64,000 nucleotides of DNA from NCBI GenBank assembly GCA_000508965.1, contig BAHV02000016.1:189853-253852 (forward strand), in the 5' to 3' direction. Source of the stretch: Dielma sp000508965. GTDB taxonomy: Bacteria > Bacillota_I > Bacilli_A > Erysipelotrichales > Erysipelotrichaceae. A program made the position numbers and the translations under genes. The notes beneath the pieces are model-generated. The model had not been told where the DNA came from. It was given only the letters and a program-made list of their open reading frames with translations, and did not search any database. This document shows, piece after piece, positions 14,159 to 22,977 of the stretch (position 1 is its first letter; each line of letters begins with the position of its first letter).

Positions 14159-16684
14159 TTATTTAAACAGTTCCGCAAAAGTTTGTTTTTCATTCACCGC
14201 GCTCAATAAGGCGGTCATTTTCGAAATATCCCCCAGCAGGATAAAACCACACAGTTCATTATTCTTAAAATACAGTGATTCAAGCGTATGATGCTCATCA
14301 TCGCGAAGCAGTGCAGAACGATATGTCTGATCCTTTTGTTTGCCGTTATCGCCATAAGCATACAGCGCCGTATTCATTCCCTGGAACGATAAACCCGGTG
14401 AAATCAATGAATAGCTCACTGCCTCACCAGCCGCATTGGCACCCGCTGTTTTACCCATTGACAGCGCCTGTTCCCAGTTGCCGTAATTGATGCCTTCAAA
14501 CTCCGCGCAATCTCCTGCCGCATAGATATCTGCCGCTGATGTACGGCAATGCTCATCAACCCTGATGGCCCTGCCGCACTCAATACCGGCCTCAATAGCC
14601 AGTGATGTATTTGCTTTGATACCGCACGAAATCAAAACTAGCTCCGCAGGATAGAAACTGCCGTCCGCCAAGCGTACACCGCTAACCTGACCCTGATCAC
14701 CCTCAATTGCTTGGATTGAAACATTTGTCTGTGTGTTGATGCCGGCTGAACGGATGCTTTCCTCAAGCATCGAACTAGCCGTAACATCCAGCTGACGGCC
14801 CATCAGCTGCGGCGCCAGCTCAAGCACAGTCACAGAAGCATGTCGGCTTAGTTCCCAAGCCGCTTCAAGACCTAATACACCGCCGCCGATCACTACCGCC
14901 TGTTTTACCTTCGGCAGCCTCTGATTCAGCTTATGCACATCTTCAATCCGGCGCAGAGCCAATACCCCTTCCTGATCAGCACCCGCAATCGGCGGAATGA
15001 AGCATTCAGCACCAGTTGCCAGAATTAATTTATCATAATGTAAATGATCACCATTGCTTAATACGACTTCCTTTTCATCAATCAGCAGCTTTGCCGCATG
15101 CAGATCGGTCAGGTTCAGAATATTCTTTTCCTGATACCACGCTTCATCATGAATCAACAGCTGTGACGGTTCAAAATCTGCAAGCAGTGTCTTCGTCAGC
15201 ATCGGCCGGTTATACGGTAATGATTTTTCATCACCTAACAATACAATCGAAGCGCTTAGATTGCGTTCTCTGATCGCAGCTGCCGCATTTAAGCCCGCCG
15301 CGCCGTTGCCGATGATTAAGAATAACTCATTGCTGTCGTGATGGAATTCATTGACCGTATCTTCATAAGGCACAAAATTCTCCTTACCGACACCGCAGAC
15401 CGGACAGATTTCTGTTCCCTCTTCAAAAACCTCACCGCAGATCAGACATTTCACTAATCTAGGTTTTGCTGCCGGCTTCACCTTCGGCTTATCCAACAGC
15501 AGACAGCCAAAATCATGACCATATGCCGCGGCACCCTCAAGCTCATCACCGCTTGGCCGCAGTTTCACACGATAACCGTCAACGACCTTCATCTTCAGCT
15601 GTTTCAGCCGCTCTGTTAGATTATTGACTGCCTCACCGCTCCATGCATAGCTGCCGAATGCGCTCGCTAATTTACCGCCATGAGTCGGCGCATGAATCGC
15701 CGTCGTTAAATCCCAGATCGGTTTCAGTGCGTCCTGAAGAATAGTCGGTGAACCAAAAAGCAAACCGTCAGCTTTTTCAATCTTCCTCAACACCTCATCG
15801 GCATCCGCCTCTACCATATCATACAGCAGAACTTCTATATCACCGGCAGAACGCAGCCCTTTAGCAATTGCTTCAGCCACCTGAGCGGTATATCCATAAG
15901 CGCTCACATAAGGCATAACTACCGTTTTTTTCGCATTTGGCACACTGCTTTCAGACCACTCGCGATACTGGTTCATCAATTCATCAATACCACAGTCGAT
16001 CACCGGTCCGTGTCCCGTACAGATCAGCTCCACCTCAAGATCCTGAATACGGTTTAAAGCCTTAATCATAAAAGGCTTAAATGGACCGAGGATGTTATCA
16101 AAATAATATTTCAAAGCCCGCTGATATCCCGCCTGATCCTCTAAACGGCTAAGCAAAATCCCATCAAACGCATAATGTGCGCCAAAAGAATCACACGTTA
16201 CCAGTGTCTTGTCTTCTACGATATAAGTATACATCGTATCTGGCCAATGCAGATTCGGCAAAGGCATAAAGCGAAGTGTTTTATCACCAATTTTTATTTC
16301 ATCATTTTCCTTAACCGCCTGCTTATTAAAATCACGATTAATGATTTCCTTTAGAAAATTCAGTGCGCAGGCAGTACCGACAATCTTAATATTCGGATTT
16401 AACTCAAGCAGACGGCCGACGCTGCCCGCGTGATCAGGCTCCGTATGATTGACAACAATTGTATCAATGTCTTTAATATCGGTAATCTGCTTCAATTCTG
16501 CCAAATACTCATCAAAAAATTTTTCCTTAGCTGTTTCAAACAGCACAGTTTTATCTGATGTTTTTAGGATATAGGAATTATATGAAGTCCCAAACTCCGT
16601 TTCCATAATGATATCGAATACTTTTAACTCTTTATCCAAAATACCCGTCCAGGTAAAACCCTTTTTCAGCTCTAAAGTTTTCAT
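14159..16684 (-). CDS. Flavodiiron protein-rubredoxin-like-NAD(P)H oxidoreductase fusion
   Basis: An 841-residue, three-module redox enzyme. Residues 1-250 form the metallo-beta-lactamase-like diiron domain with ligands in NHTEPDHAG, LHWPDT, CDSFGAHY and CTGHGP. Residues about 255-400 are a flavodoxin-like FMN domain (SAYGYTAQVAEAIAKG). A short zinc/iron ribbon CLICGEVFEEGTEICPVCG follows near 430. Residues about 465-841 are an FAD/NADH reductase with two dinucleotide motifs (GNGAAGLNAAAA and VIGGGVLGLEAAW). One polypeptide can pass electrons from NAD(P)H to O2 or NO without separate partners. This is typical of anaerobes and gives oxygen and nitric oxide defence. ATG 16684 is followed by canonical FDP sequence. 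Confidence 0.95.
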   Translation of the reverse strand: MKTLELKKGFTWTGILDKELKVFDIIMETEFGTSYNSYILKTSDKTVLFETAKEKFFDEYLAELKQITDIKDIDTIVVNHTEPDHAGSVGRLLELNPNIKIVGTACALNFLKEIINRDFNKQAVKENDEIKIGDKTLRFMPLPNLHWPDTMYTYIVEDKTLVTCDSFGAHYAFDGILLSRLEDQAGYQRALKYYFDNILGPFKPFMIKALNRIQDLEVELICTGHGPVIDCGIDELMNQYREWSESSVPNAKKTVVMPYVSAYGYTAQVAEAIAKGLRSAGDIEVLLYDMVEADADEVLRKIEKADGLLFGSPTILQDALKPIWDLTTAIHAPTHGGKLASAFGSYAWSGEAVNNLTERLKQLKMKVVDGYRVKLRPSGDELEGAAAYGHDFGCLLLDKPKVKPAAKPRLVKCLICGEVFEEGTEICPVCGVGKENFVPYEDTVNEFHHDSNELFLIIGNGAAGLNAAAAIRERNLSASIVLLGDEKSLPYNRPMLTKTLLADFEPSQLLIHDEAWYQEKNILNLTDLHAAKLLIDEKEVVLSNGDHLHYDKLILATGAECFIPPIAGADQEGVLALRRIEDVHKLNQRLPKVKQAVVIGGGVLGLEAAWELSRHASVTVLELAPQLMGRQLDVTASSMLEESIRSAGINTQTNVSIQAIEGDQGQVSGVRLADGSFYPAELVLISCGIKANTSLAIEAGIECGRAIRVDEHCRTSAADIYAAGDCAEFEGINYGNWEQALSMGKTAGANAAGEAVSYSLISPGLSFQGMNTALYAYGDNGKQKDQTYRSALLRDDEHHTLESLYFKNNELCGFILLGDISKMTALLSAVNEKQTFAELFK

Positions 16685-16765
16685 CGTGTACCTCTCTTAA
16701 TCTCGGTATTAAAATATCATACTCAGGCTTAGTATGCACATGATTTGCCCATATATCAACAACAA

Positions 16766-17317
16766 TCAAAACAGTGCCTTGATACCTAGGAACACTAAAA
16801 TCAAACCGCCGAAAATCTGCGCCCGACTGCCCAGCATTGAACCGAAGCGGCGGCCGACAAATAAAGCCGCATAGCTTAAGATTGCCGTAGTTATTCCAAT
16901 AATACAAACTGCTGACAAGATATCAACTCCCACACCAACAAAGCTGACACCAACCGCAAAGGCATCAATGCTGGTCGCAACACTTTGCATAATCAATGTC
17001 TTATATGTAAAGATCGTACAGCTCTCCACCTCCGGATTGCGCATTTCCTTGATGCCGTCAGCCATCATTTTACCGCCGATAAAGCCCAAAATAATTAAAA
17101 TAACGATTCCTGAATAGCGGTCAATCACTTCCGCAAACAAATTACCGGCAAAAAAGCCAAACAACGGCATCACTGCCTGAAACACACCAAAAAACAGCGG
17201 CATGATCTTCAGCTTTTGATTTGCGCTGATCGGACATACCAGTCCATTACTTAAAGATACCGCAAAGGCATCCATACTTAAACCAATACCAATCATCAGT
17301 ATTTCTATAATTCCCAT
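16766..17317 (-). CDS. mntP: Manganese efflux pump MntP
   Basis: A 183-residue membrane protein with six predicted helices. The N-terminal MGIGLSMDAFAVSLSNG-like motif and the second-half SVATSIDAFAVGVSF motif form the duplicated Asp-containing signature of MntP. It sits behind a yybP-ykoY manganese riboswitch with its own promoter, the arrangement known for E. coli mntP. The start ATG 17317 is preceded by GGGAGG. The protein ends 81 bases before the flavodiiron gene; read-through is possible, as no terminator is evident between them. It exports Mn2+ when cytosolic levels rise. Confidence 0.95.
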   Translation of the reverse strand: MGIIEILMIGIGLSMDAFAVSLSNGLVCPISANQKLKIMPLFFGVFQAVMPLFGFFAGNLFAEVIDRYSGIVILIILGFIGGKMMADGIKEMRNPEVESCTIFTYKTLIMQSVATSIDAFAVGVSFVGVGVDILSAVCIIGITTAILSYAALFVGRRFGSMLGSRAQIFGGLILVFLGIKALF

Positions 17318-17340
17318 CTCTTAGTTCCTCCCGATAAAAA

Positions 17341-17380
17341 CAAAAAACTCATGCACAGTCTAAAAAAACTGTACATGAGT
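17341..17380 (-). terminator. Terminator of the mntP manganese riboswitch
   Basis: 13-base arms (17368-17380 and 17347-17359, one wobble pair) with a U-rich loop, then a T tract. Its 5' arm contains CTCATG, which is also the 3' strand of the aptamer P1 stem. Ligand-stabilised P1 therefore prevents the terminator, giving an ON switch. Confidence 0.85.
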
Positions 17381-17460
17381 CTCATTCATTAAGACAAGCC
17401 AGACACTTTGTGTCATTATGTTGACATGTCACACATCACTGTGCAAATTACTCCCTCATG
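17374..17460 (-). ncRNA. yybP-ykoY manganese riboswitch
   Basis: On the minus strand the RNA runs CATGAGGGAGTAA, then GTCAACATAATGACAC, then GTCTGGCTTGTC, then AATGAGACTCATG. The GGGAGTA and AAUGAGAC junction segments, closed by a CATGAG/CTCATG stem, fit the yybP-ykoY consensus, and the downstream gene is mntP. Recognised from memory of the consensus and supported by the gene context. Confidence 0.87.
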
Positions 17461-17472
17461 AAGTATGAGTTA

Positions 17473-17501
17473 ATCTTAACGTAAACCTTATGGCTTGTCA
17501 A
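17473..17501 (-). promoter_or_regulatory. mntP promoter
   Basis: TTGACA (17501-17496), a 17-base spacer and TAAGAT (17478-17473) on the minus strand. The start point is predicted just upstream of the manganese aptamer. Confidence 0.8.
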
Positions 17502-17523
17502 TATTAAAATACATTCATCTGCA

Positions 17524-19407
17524 TCATTGAGTAAAACGCAGAATAATCTCTCTGAAATCCTCAAAAGCCGCGGTCTCTTTCAGCAGCATCATAATATTAT
17601 CCTGCGTACAGAAGTTAATCAGCGCTTCATATAGCTCTTTGAATAAATATGATTCCTTTTCGTTAATCGCAATCAACAGGACAATATGAACCAAATGCTG
17701 ATCCCATTTTATACCCGTTCGCGATACCGCAACCGCAATTCTTGTATGATTAGCATTCATTTTCATTGAATGCGGAATGGCAATCTTGCCAAAAGCAGTC
17801 GTTGCCGCTTCATCCCGGCGGATTACATCCTGATAGAAATCCGCGTTGACATGGCCCTGATTCAACAGCTTTTGATGCAGAATATGAATGATTTTAAATT
17901 TATCACTGGCTTCAGCTTCCTCATGATAGAAAAGCTTCGGTGAAAAGAAATGATCAAATTCCTGATGCAGCACCGCTAACTTACGTTTTTCTATGATTTC
18001 TTCAATGCGGTTAAAGACATCTTTAATATCAATGCTGTTGGTAAAGGGGGAAAGCTGAATGATCGGATGGATACTGTCTTGGATCGGTATGGTAGTAAAC
18101 AGCAGATCATAAGCCTGATCATTAATTTCGTGAAGAAAGGAAACACACTGCACGATGCTGATCTGTGAATCAAAATGAATCAGCAGGTAGTTATAAATGA
18201 ATGATTGATTTTGCTGATAATCAGGACAAAGCAGCACACATTTCAATTTATGAACATCCTGATCCTGCCGTTCTACATCCGCACCGATATGCATCGCCAG
18301 ATAGGCAACCTCATCCTTAGATATCTGGATATGACAGCGCTGATAAAGAAAATCAGCGGCATAGAGTGCACAGTCAAACAAAATCGGGCAGGCGCTTTGA
18401 ATCGTATCCAGCAGCGGATTATGCAGCGTAGTATTTTGATTGACTCGGGCCAGCAGATTTTTCAGATGCAGCGCCAGCGGCAGCAGCAGCGTCTGTTCCT
18501 GAATCCGCAGATGATATTGCTGATTCAAGGCGGCGATCAATTCTTTACTTAGCTGATAAACGGCATCACCGACACTCTTTTGAATCTCCTTGGGTGAATT
18601 AATCTGACACATATGAATATTCATCATAATCATTGAGACCATTTCCTCAATTTCATTATTTTGAAAAACAACATGAAAATGCTGCTGAAGCTGATGAATG
18701 ATCGTCGCTGCCAAAGGATTTTCAAGCTTCTTTTCAGTGCTTGAACTAACTGCTTTAGGCTGATTTAAAATACTGTTCAGCATCACAGTGATATGCAGAT
18801 TCAGATTCATATAACCAAAATCATTTATGTAACAGTTATCCTTTTTAAAACAAGTATGCAGCAGCTCATTAATATACATTACATCAATAGCCGGAAACAT
18901 TTCTTTAAGCACCGAGATGTCCACCAAATTACCTGTCGCTTCTTTATATATGATGCTGGTCAAAAAACGGCGCTTATCCCGTTCACTGCCGGTGACATAA
19001 AGCTGATCATTGCGGCATTGGAAACGAATCTTGTTGGGTTCATATTCCTTATTCATTTTCTGTAAGAGACTTTTAATCGAAGAATAACTGAGATACAGAA
19101 TATCACATAACTCATAAAGATCTAGCTGAGTGCGGTGATGAACAAAGAACTCTTTAATGATATAAGAAGAACGTTCAGCATAAGTCTGCGGTACTGAATC
19201 TTTTGCAGCGGTGAAAACCGCCTGTGAATTAAACGTATACCCCTGTTTGCTTGCCAAAATCGTATCCGGATGCTCCGCGTTGATCTCATTGACATAATTT
19301 TTAACTGAACGTGATGAGACGGACAGCAGTTCAGCCAGTTTTGTGGAAGATATGGGTTTATTCTGCTTTTTTAAAACATTCAGCAGCAGCTCCTGATTTT
19401 TTTTCAT
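17524..19407 (-). CDS. LicR/MtlR-like PRD transcriptional activator with IIB and IIA domains
   Basis: A 627-residue multidomain PTS regulator. Two N-terminal HTH regions (residues about 5-55, ISSTKLAELLSVSSRSVKNY, and 85-135) precede PRD1 and PRD2; PRD2 keeps its histidine in EVAYLAMHIGADV. A IIB-like domain follows with CVLLCPDYQQNQS near residue 400, then a IIA (mannitol/fructose-type) domain with the active histidine in KIAIPHSMKM near residue 555. Phosphorylation at these sites by HPr and the cognate IIB sets activity. It is divergent from the PTS-GH1 operon, 200 bases away, with an inverted repeat between them, and should activate that operon. Confidence 0.92.
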   Translation of the reverse strand: MKKNQELLLNVLKKQNKPISSTKLAELLSVSSRSVKNYVNEINAEHPDTILASKQGYTFNSQAVFTAAKDSVPQTYAERSSYIIKEFFVHHRTQLDLYELCDILYLSYSSIKSLLQKMNKEYEPNKIRFQCRNDQLYVTGSERDKRRFLTSIIYKEATGNLVDISVLKEMFPAIDVMYINELLHTCFKKDNCYINDFGYMNLNLHITVMLNSILNQPKAVSSSTEKKLENPLAATIIHQLQQHFHVVFQNNEIEEMVSMIMMNIHMCQINSPKEIQKSVGDAVYQLSKELIAALNQQYHLRIQEQTLLLPLALHLKNLLARVNQNTTLHNPLLDTIQSACPILFDCALYAADFLYQRCHIQISKDEVAYLAMHIGADVERQDQDVHKLKCVLLCPDYQQNQSFIYNYLLIHFDSQISIVQCVSFLHEINDQAYDLLFTTIPIQDSIHPIIQLSPFTNSIDIKDVFNRIEEIIEKRKLAVLHQEFDHFFSPKLFYHEEAEASDKFKIIHILHQKLLNQGHVNADFYQDVIRRDEAATTAFGKIAIPHSMKMNANHTRIAVAVSRTGIKWDQHLVHIVLLIAINEKESYLFKELYEALINFCTQDNIMMLLKETAAFEDFREIILRFTQ

Positions 19408-19486
19408 TCTATCCTTCCTTTTCCCTATACTATATTAATTGTAACGAAAGCGCCGGTAATTATCAAACACACAATTTCACTAAGCC

Positions 19487-19510
19487 GGTGAAAAAACAAG
19501 CATTTTCACC
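19487..19510. promoter_or_regulatory. Inverted repeat, likely activator site for the PTS operon
   Basis: GGTGAAAA and TTTTCACC are perfect 8-base arms with an 8-base spacer, 20 bases upstream of the -35 box. A third TTTCAC copy at 19476 makes an overlapping dyad. Position and symmetry suit the divergent LicR-like activator. Confidence 0.55.
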
Positions 19511-19530
19511 ATGAATGGTAAAAATATCGG

Positions 19531-19559
19531 TTGAAGCATTAATGAAAACTTGTCATAAT
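19531..19559 (+). promoter_or_regulatory. Promoter of the PTS-GH1 operon
   Basis: TTGAAG (19531-19536), a 17-base spacer and CATAAT (19554-19559). Both boxes are imperfect, as expected for an activator-dependent promoter. Confidence 0.55.
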
Positions 19560-19607
19560 GACAGCGTAGAAATCGATTTCACATAATTCCAAGAGGAGGA
19601 TTTACAT

Positions 19608-19940
19608 ATGGAAAAAATGAACATACTGCTTTGCTGCGGTGCCGGAATGTCCAGCGGCTTTTTAGCTCAACAGACAAGAATTGCTGCCAAAAAACAAGGG
19701 ATCATGGCACGGGTTGAAGCTAAAAGCCAAAACAATATTGAAGATGATTTGCCAAATATTGATATTTTATTGATTGGGCCGCACCTTGCTTATGCTTATG
19801 ATGATTTAAAAAAGAGCTGTGACCGCTATAATGTACCGGTCGAGATCATTCCGAAAGATATGTATGCGGGACTTGACGGAGAAGGTCTGCTTCAATTATG
19901 CATTGAGACACTAAAAGAAAAGGAGACGCAAAATGGATAA
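19608..19940 (+). CDS. PTS lactose/cellobiose-type IIB component
   Basis: A 110-residue cytoplasmic protein. The phosphorylated cysteine lies in the N-terminal loop LLCCGAGMSSGFLAQQ (residues 7-22); two adjacent cysteines are present. It accepts phosphate from IIA and passes it to the sugar bound by IIC. AGAGGAGG precedes ATG 19608. First gene of a four-gene operon: IIB, IIC, IIA, GH1. It overlaps the IIC gene by 8 bases. Length and motif are typical of the family. The sugar is unknown but presumably a beta-glucoside or related disaccharide. Confidence 0.93.
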   Translation: MEKMNILLCCGAGMSSGFLAQQTRIAAKKQGIMARVEAKSQNNIEDDLPNIDILLIGPHLAYAYDDLKKSCDRYNVPVEIIPKDMYAGLDGEGLLQLCIETLKEKETQNG

Positions 19941-21162
19941 ATTTATTAACTGGCTGGGAACCAGCTTTGCCCCAAAGGTTGCGAAAGCGATGGATAAGAA
20001 AATCATTCGTACCTTATCCGGTGCCTTAATGGCCAATGTACCAATTCTATTATTAGGCTCATTAATCTCTATTTATAATTTGTTTGCCGGTTATATTTCA
20101 TTTCTGCCAGATCTGTCACCGGTTTATAATTTCAGCTTCGGCATCCTGTCACTGACACTTGTCTTCTTGGTGGGTTATCATGGTGCAAAGGAATATGGCT
20201 TTAAAGAATATGGCGTATCCACTGGCTTGATTGCCTTAATGATGTTCTTTATGGTAATTAAGCCTACCATCGAAAACTTCCAATTCACGGTAAGCTTTGG
20301 ACGCTTCGGCGGTTCAGGCATGATTTCAGCCTTTTTCTCAGGTATTGTCACAATTGTTATCAGTAATCTGTATTTTAAACTGCATTTATTTGAAGATTCA
20401 GAAACCTTGCCGGATTTTCTTGTACGCTGGCTGAATCAAGTGATTCCGGGCATTATCGTTTTGGTCTTAACAACCATTTTAATTTACTGGTGCAACATTG
20501 ATTTATTTGCTCTGATTACTGCTTTTTTCTCTCCGCTGATCGAAATTGGTCAAACATATCCGGGCTTTATTCTCTGTATTTTTATTCCGGTCTTCTTCTA
20601 TTCTTTCGGCATCAACAGCTGGTTTATGAATCCCATCACCTCACCGATCGGTTTAGCCGGTATTACCGCCAACGCTTTAGCTTTTGAAGCCGGGTTGACA
20701 CCCACCAATATCTATACGTCTAACGTTACATACTCGGTAATCTTTATCGGCGGCATGGGCATGACTTTAGCACTCAATATCATGATGCTGCGCTCAAAGA
20801 GCAAACGGATTCGTAAATTTGGTCAGATTTCGATGATTCCGTCTTTATTTAATATCAATGAGCCATTGGTATACGGCGCGCCGATTGCCTTAAACCCAGT
20901 CCTGATGATTCCAATGTGGATCAATGGATTGGTAATTCCAACCATTGCTTGGGTTGCTTTCAGCAATGGCTGGGTAACAATACCGCATGCGGTGATGAAT
21001 GTTAACCAGCTGCCCTTCCCGCTTTGCTCATTCTTAGCGACACATGGTGATTTCCGTGTTATTCTGTTAGTAGCTGTATTATTTATTGTTTCATGGCTGA
21101 TCTGGTGGCCTTTCTTCAAAGCGCATGAGACTAAAACATTAAAAGAAGAAATGGGGGAATAG
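19933..21162 (+). CDS. PTS lactose/cellobiose-type IIC permease
   Basis: A 409-residue membrane permease, slightly short for the family (430-450). About 10 helices are evident. Conserved elements include the GLIALMMFF helix, the NSWFMNPITSPIGLAG region, and the signature FNINEPLVYGAPIALNP, whose Glu and surrounding loop bind the sugar. The start is coupled to the IIB gene by an 8-base overlap and the ribosome site AGGAGACG. It translocates and phosphorylates the sugar together with IIB and IIA. Function is firm at family level; substrate is not assignable. Confidence 0.93.
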   Translation: MDKFINWLGTSFAPKVAKAMDKKIIRTLSGALMANVPILLLGSLISIYNLFAGYISFLPDLSPVYNFSFGILSLTLVFLVGYHGAKEYGFKEYGVSTGLIALMMFFMVIKPTIENFQFTVSFGRFGGSGMISAFFSGIVTIVISNLYFKLHLFEDSETLPDFLVRWLNQVIPGIIVLVLTTILIYWCNIDLFALITAFFSPLIEIGQTYPGFILCIFIPVFFYSFGINSWFMNPITSPIGLAGITANALAFEAGLTPTNIYTSNVTYSVIFIGGMGMTLALNIMMLRSKSKRIRKFGQISMIPSLFNINEPLVYGAPIALNPVLMIPMWINGLVIPTIAWVAFSNGWVTIPHAVMNVNQLPFPLCSFLATHGDFRVILLVAVLFIVSWLIWWPFFKAHETKTLKEEMGE

Positions 21163-21164
21163 GC

Positions 21165-21512
21165 ATGGATGAAGTAACGAATTCAACGCTGATCAGCGCC
21201 GCAATGGGGATATTAACTTATGCCGGTGATGCGCGGATTCATGCGAAGCAAGCCTTGCAGGCAATTCAAAGCTTTGATTTTACACTGGCTCAGTCAGAGC
21301 TGGCGGAAGCAAGTCAAAATATTACGGAAGCCCATAAGGCACAGACGGAAATCATTCAAAATGAAGCCCGCGGCACGAAATATGAATACTGTATGCTGTT
21401 TAATCATGCCCAGGATACCCTGATGACAATCAACAGTGAGGTTGAGCTGATCAAAGAGCTGATCAAAACATTTAAGATATTTGCCGAGGCTATCCACGCG
21501 GAGGTGAAATGA
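21165..21512 (+). CDS. PTS lactose/cellobiose-type IIA component
   Basis: A 115-residue three-helix protein. Early AYAGDAR-like motif appears as TYAGDARIHAKQAL, then ITEAHKAQTEII and the active-site segment LFNHAQDTLMTIN. The phosphorylated His is present, but the usual second His (HAQDHLM) is Thr here. The Asp that binds the trimer-centre metal is kept. It begins 2 bases after the IIC stop and overlaps the GH1 start by 4 bases. The His-to-Thr change is unusual and, together with the altered GH1, suggests an atypical branch of this system. Confidence 0.92.
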   Translation: MDEVTNSTLISAAMGILTYAGDARIHAKQALQAIQSFDFTLAQSELAEASQNITEAHKAQTEIIQNEARGTKYEYCMLFNHAQDTLMTINSEVELIKELIKTFKIFAEAIHAEVK

Positions 21513-22933
21513 TGGGTTTTCCAAAAGATTTTTTATGGGGCGGCGCTACTGCTGCCGTGCAGTGTGAAGGGGCTTATGATGAGGCCGGCAAGGGGTTGAA
21601 TGTCGCTGATATTCAGATCTGTTACACCCGTGAAACAAAGCAAGGCAATACGAATTATACAAGAGCGCTTTTAAAGGAGCGTATTGAGGATGTGACACAA
21701 GCCGAAACAAAAAATTATTATCCGAAGCATCAGGCGGTTGATTTCTATCATCGTTATAAAGAATATATTCAATGGATGAAGGAAGCCGGTTTCAAAGCCT
21801 TCCGCATGAGTATCAATTGGGCACGCATCTTCCCTACCGGCTTAGAAAGTGAACCCAATGAAGCAGGTCTGCAATTTTATGATGAACTTTTTGATGAATT
21901 ATTAAGCAACGGCATTGAACCGATCGTTACGCTGACGCATTATGATATGCCGCTGGGTATCGTCACCCAGTGTCAAGGCTGGTATGGCCGGGCAACGATC
22001 GATCATTATGTGCGCTTTGCGACGGTCTGCCTGAAACGTTATGCCAGTAAGGTAAACTATTGGATCGTGATCAATCAGATCAATCTGATTTTTGGTGAAT
22101 CCTTCAGTTCACTAGGGATGGTTATGGATGAATATGAAGATTTTACTGCCGCTAAGTATCAGGCCGTGCATAATGAGTTTATCGCCAGTGCCTTGATTAA
22201 GCAGGCGGCAAAACAAATAAAACCAACGCTGCAGATTGGCATGATGCTGGCTGATCAGATGACCTATGCCAAAACATGTGATCCGCAAAATGTGGCCGCT
22301 GCCATTGAGAAAAATCGCATGAAGGATTATTTCTTTGCGGATGTTGAGCTGCGCGGTGCATATCCGGGATATGCGAAAGATTATTTTAAACGCAATAACA
22401 TTCAGATCGTAATGGCAAAGGGTGATGAAGAATTATTGAAACAGAATACAATGGATTTTCTGGCGGTAGCCTATTATTATTCACACTGTGTTGATGAAAC
22501 TGGCGCCCGCTGTGAAAATCCTTATACCAAAGCGAGTCAATGGGGCTGGACGATTGATCCAGTGGGCATTTACAACGCGATGAGTCAATATTGGGATCGT
22601 TATCAAGTACCGATGATGATTGCTGAAAATGGCATTGGTGTCGAAGAAGTGCCGGATGCACAGGGTAAGATTCATGATGATTACCGCATCGATTATCAGC
22701 GCCGGCATATCGAACAGCTGAAACGGCTGATGGATGAAGAAGTGAACCTCTTTGCCTATACGATGTGGTCACCGTTTGATATTGTCAGCGGCAACAGCTG
22801 TGAAATGGAAAAACGCTATGGATTGCTTTATGTCGATAAAAATAACCAAGGTCAGGGCAGCGGCAAGATTCTGCCAAAGGATTCCTATTATTGGTATCGC
22901 GATGTAATTACCAGCAATGGTGAAAATTTATAA
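21509..22933 (+). CDS. Glycoside hydrolase family 1 protein, acid/base Glu replaced by Gln
   Basis: A 474-residue (beta/alpha)8 enzyme. The N-terminus FPKDFLWGGATAAVQCEGAY is the GH1 signature. The nucleophile motif is intact (MIAENGIGV). The acid/base motif, normally NEP or NEIN, reads VINQINLIF: CAG at 22076-22078 encodes Gln190. The phosphate-binding element typical of 6-phospho-beta-glucosidases, S-x4-K-x-Y, is visible in NSCEMEKRYGLLYVD. It should therefore act on PTS-delivered phosphosugars, but with weak general acid catalysis, as in plant myrosinases, which also carry Gln there. ATG 21509 overlaps the IIA stop; ATG 21512 has better spacing from GGAGGTG. Confidence 0.93.
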   Translation: MMGFPKDFLWGGATAAVQCEGAYDEAGKGLNVADIQICYTRETKQGNTNYTRALLKERIEDVTQAETKNYYPKHQAVDFYHRYKEYIQWMKEAGFKAFRMSINWARIFPTGLESEPNEAGLQFYDELFDELLSNGIEPIVTLTHYDMPLGIVTQCQGWYGRATIDHYVRFATVCLKRYASKVNYWIVINQINLIFGESFSSLGMVMDEYEDFTAAKYQAVHNEFIASALIKQAAKQIKPTLQIGMMLADQMTYAKTCDPQNVAAAIEKNRMKDYFFADVELRGAYPGYAKDYFKRNNIQIVMAKGDEELLKQNTMDFLAVAYYYSHCVDETGARCENPYTKASQWGWTIDPVGIYNAMSQYWDRYQVPMMIAENGIGVEEVPDAQGKIHDDYRIDYQRRHIEQLKRLMDEEVNLFAYTMWSPFDIVSGNSCEMEKRYGLLYVDKNNQGQGSGKILPKDSYYWYRDVITSNGENL

Positions 22934-22942
22934 AAACAAAAC

Positions 22943-22977
22943 AAACACCCGATTGATGAAATGTCAGTCTGGTGTTT
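22943..22977. terminator. Bidirectional terminator after the PTS-GH1 operon
   Basis: AACACC and GGTGTT arms with interrupted inner pairing (CGA/TC, TGA/TCA) and a T run after the hairpin. It overlaps the stop of the convergent AlkZ-like gene. Confidence 0.65.
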
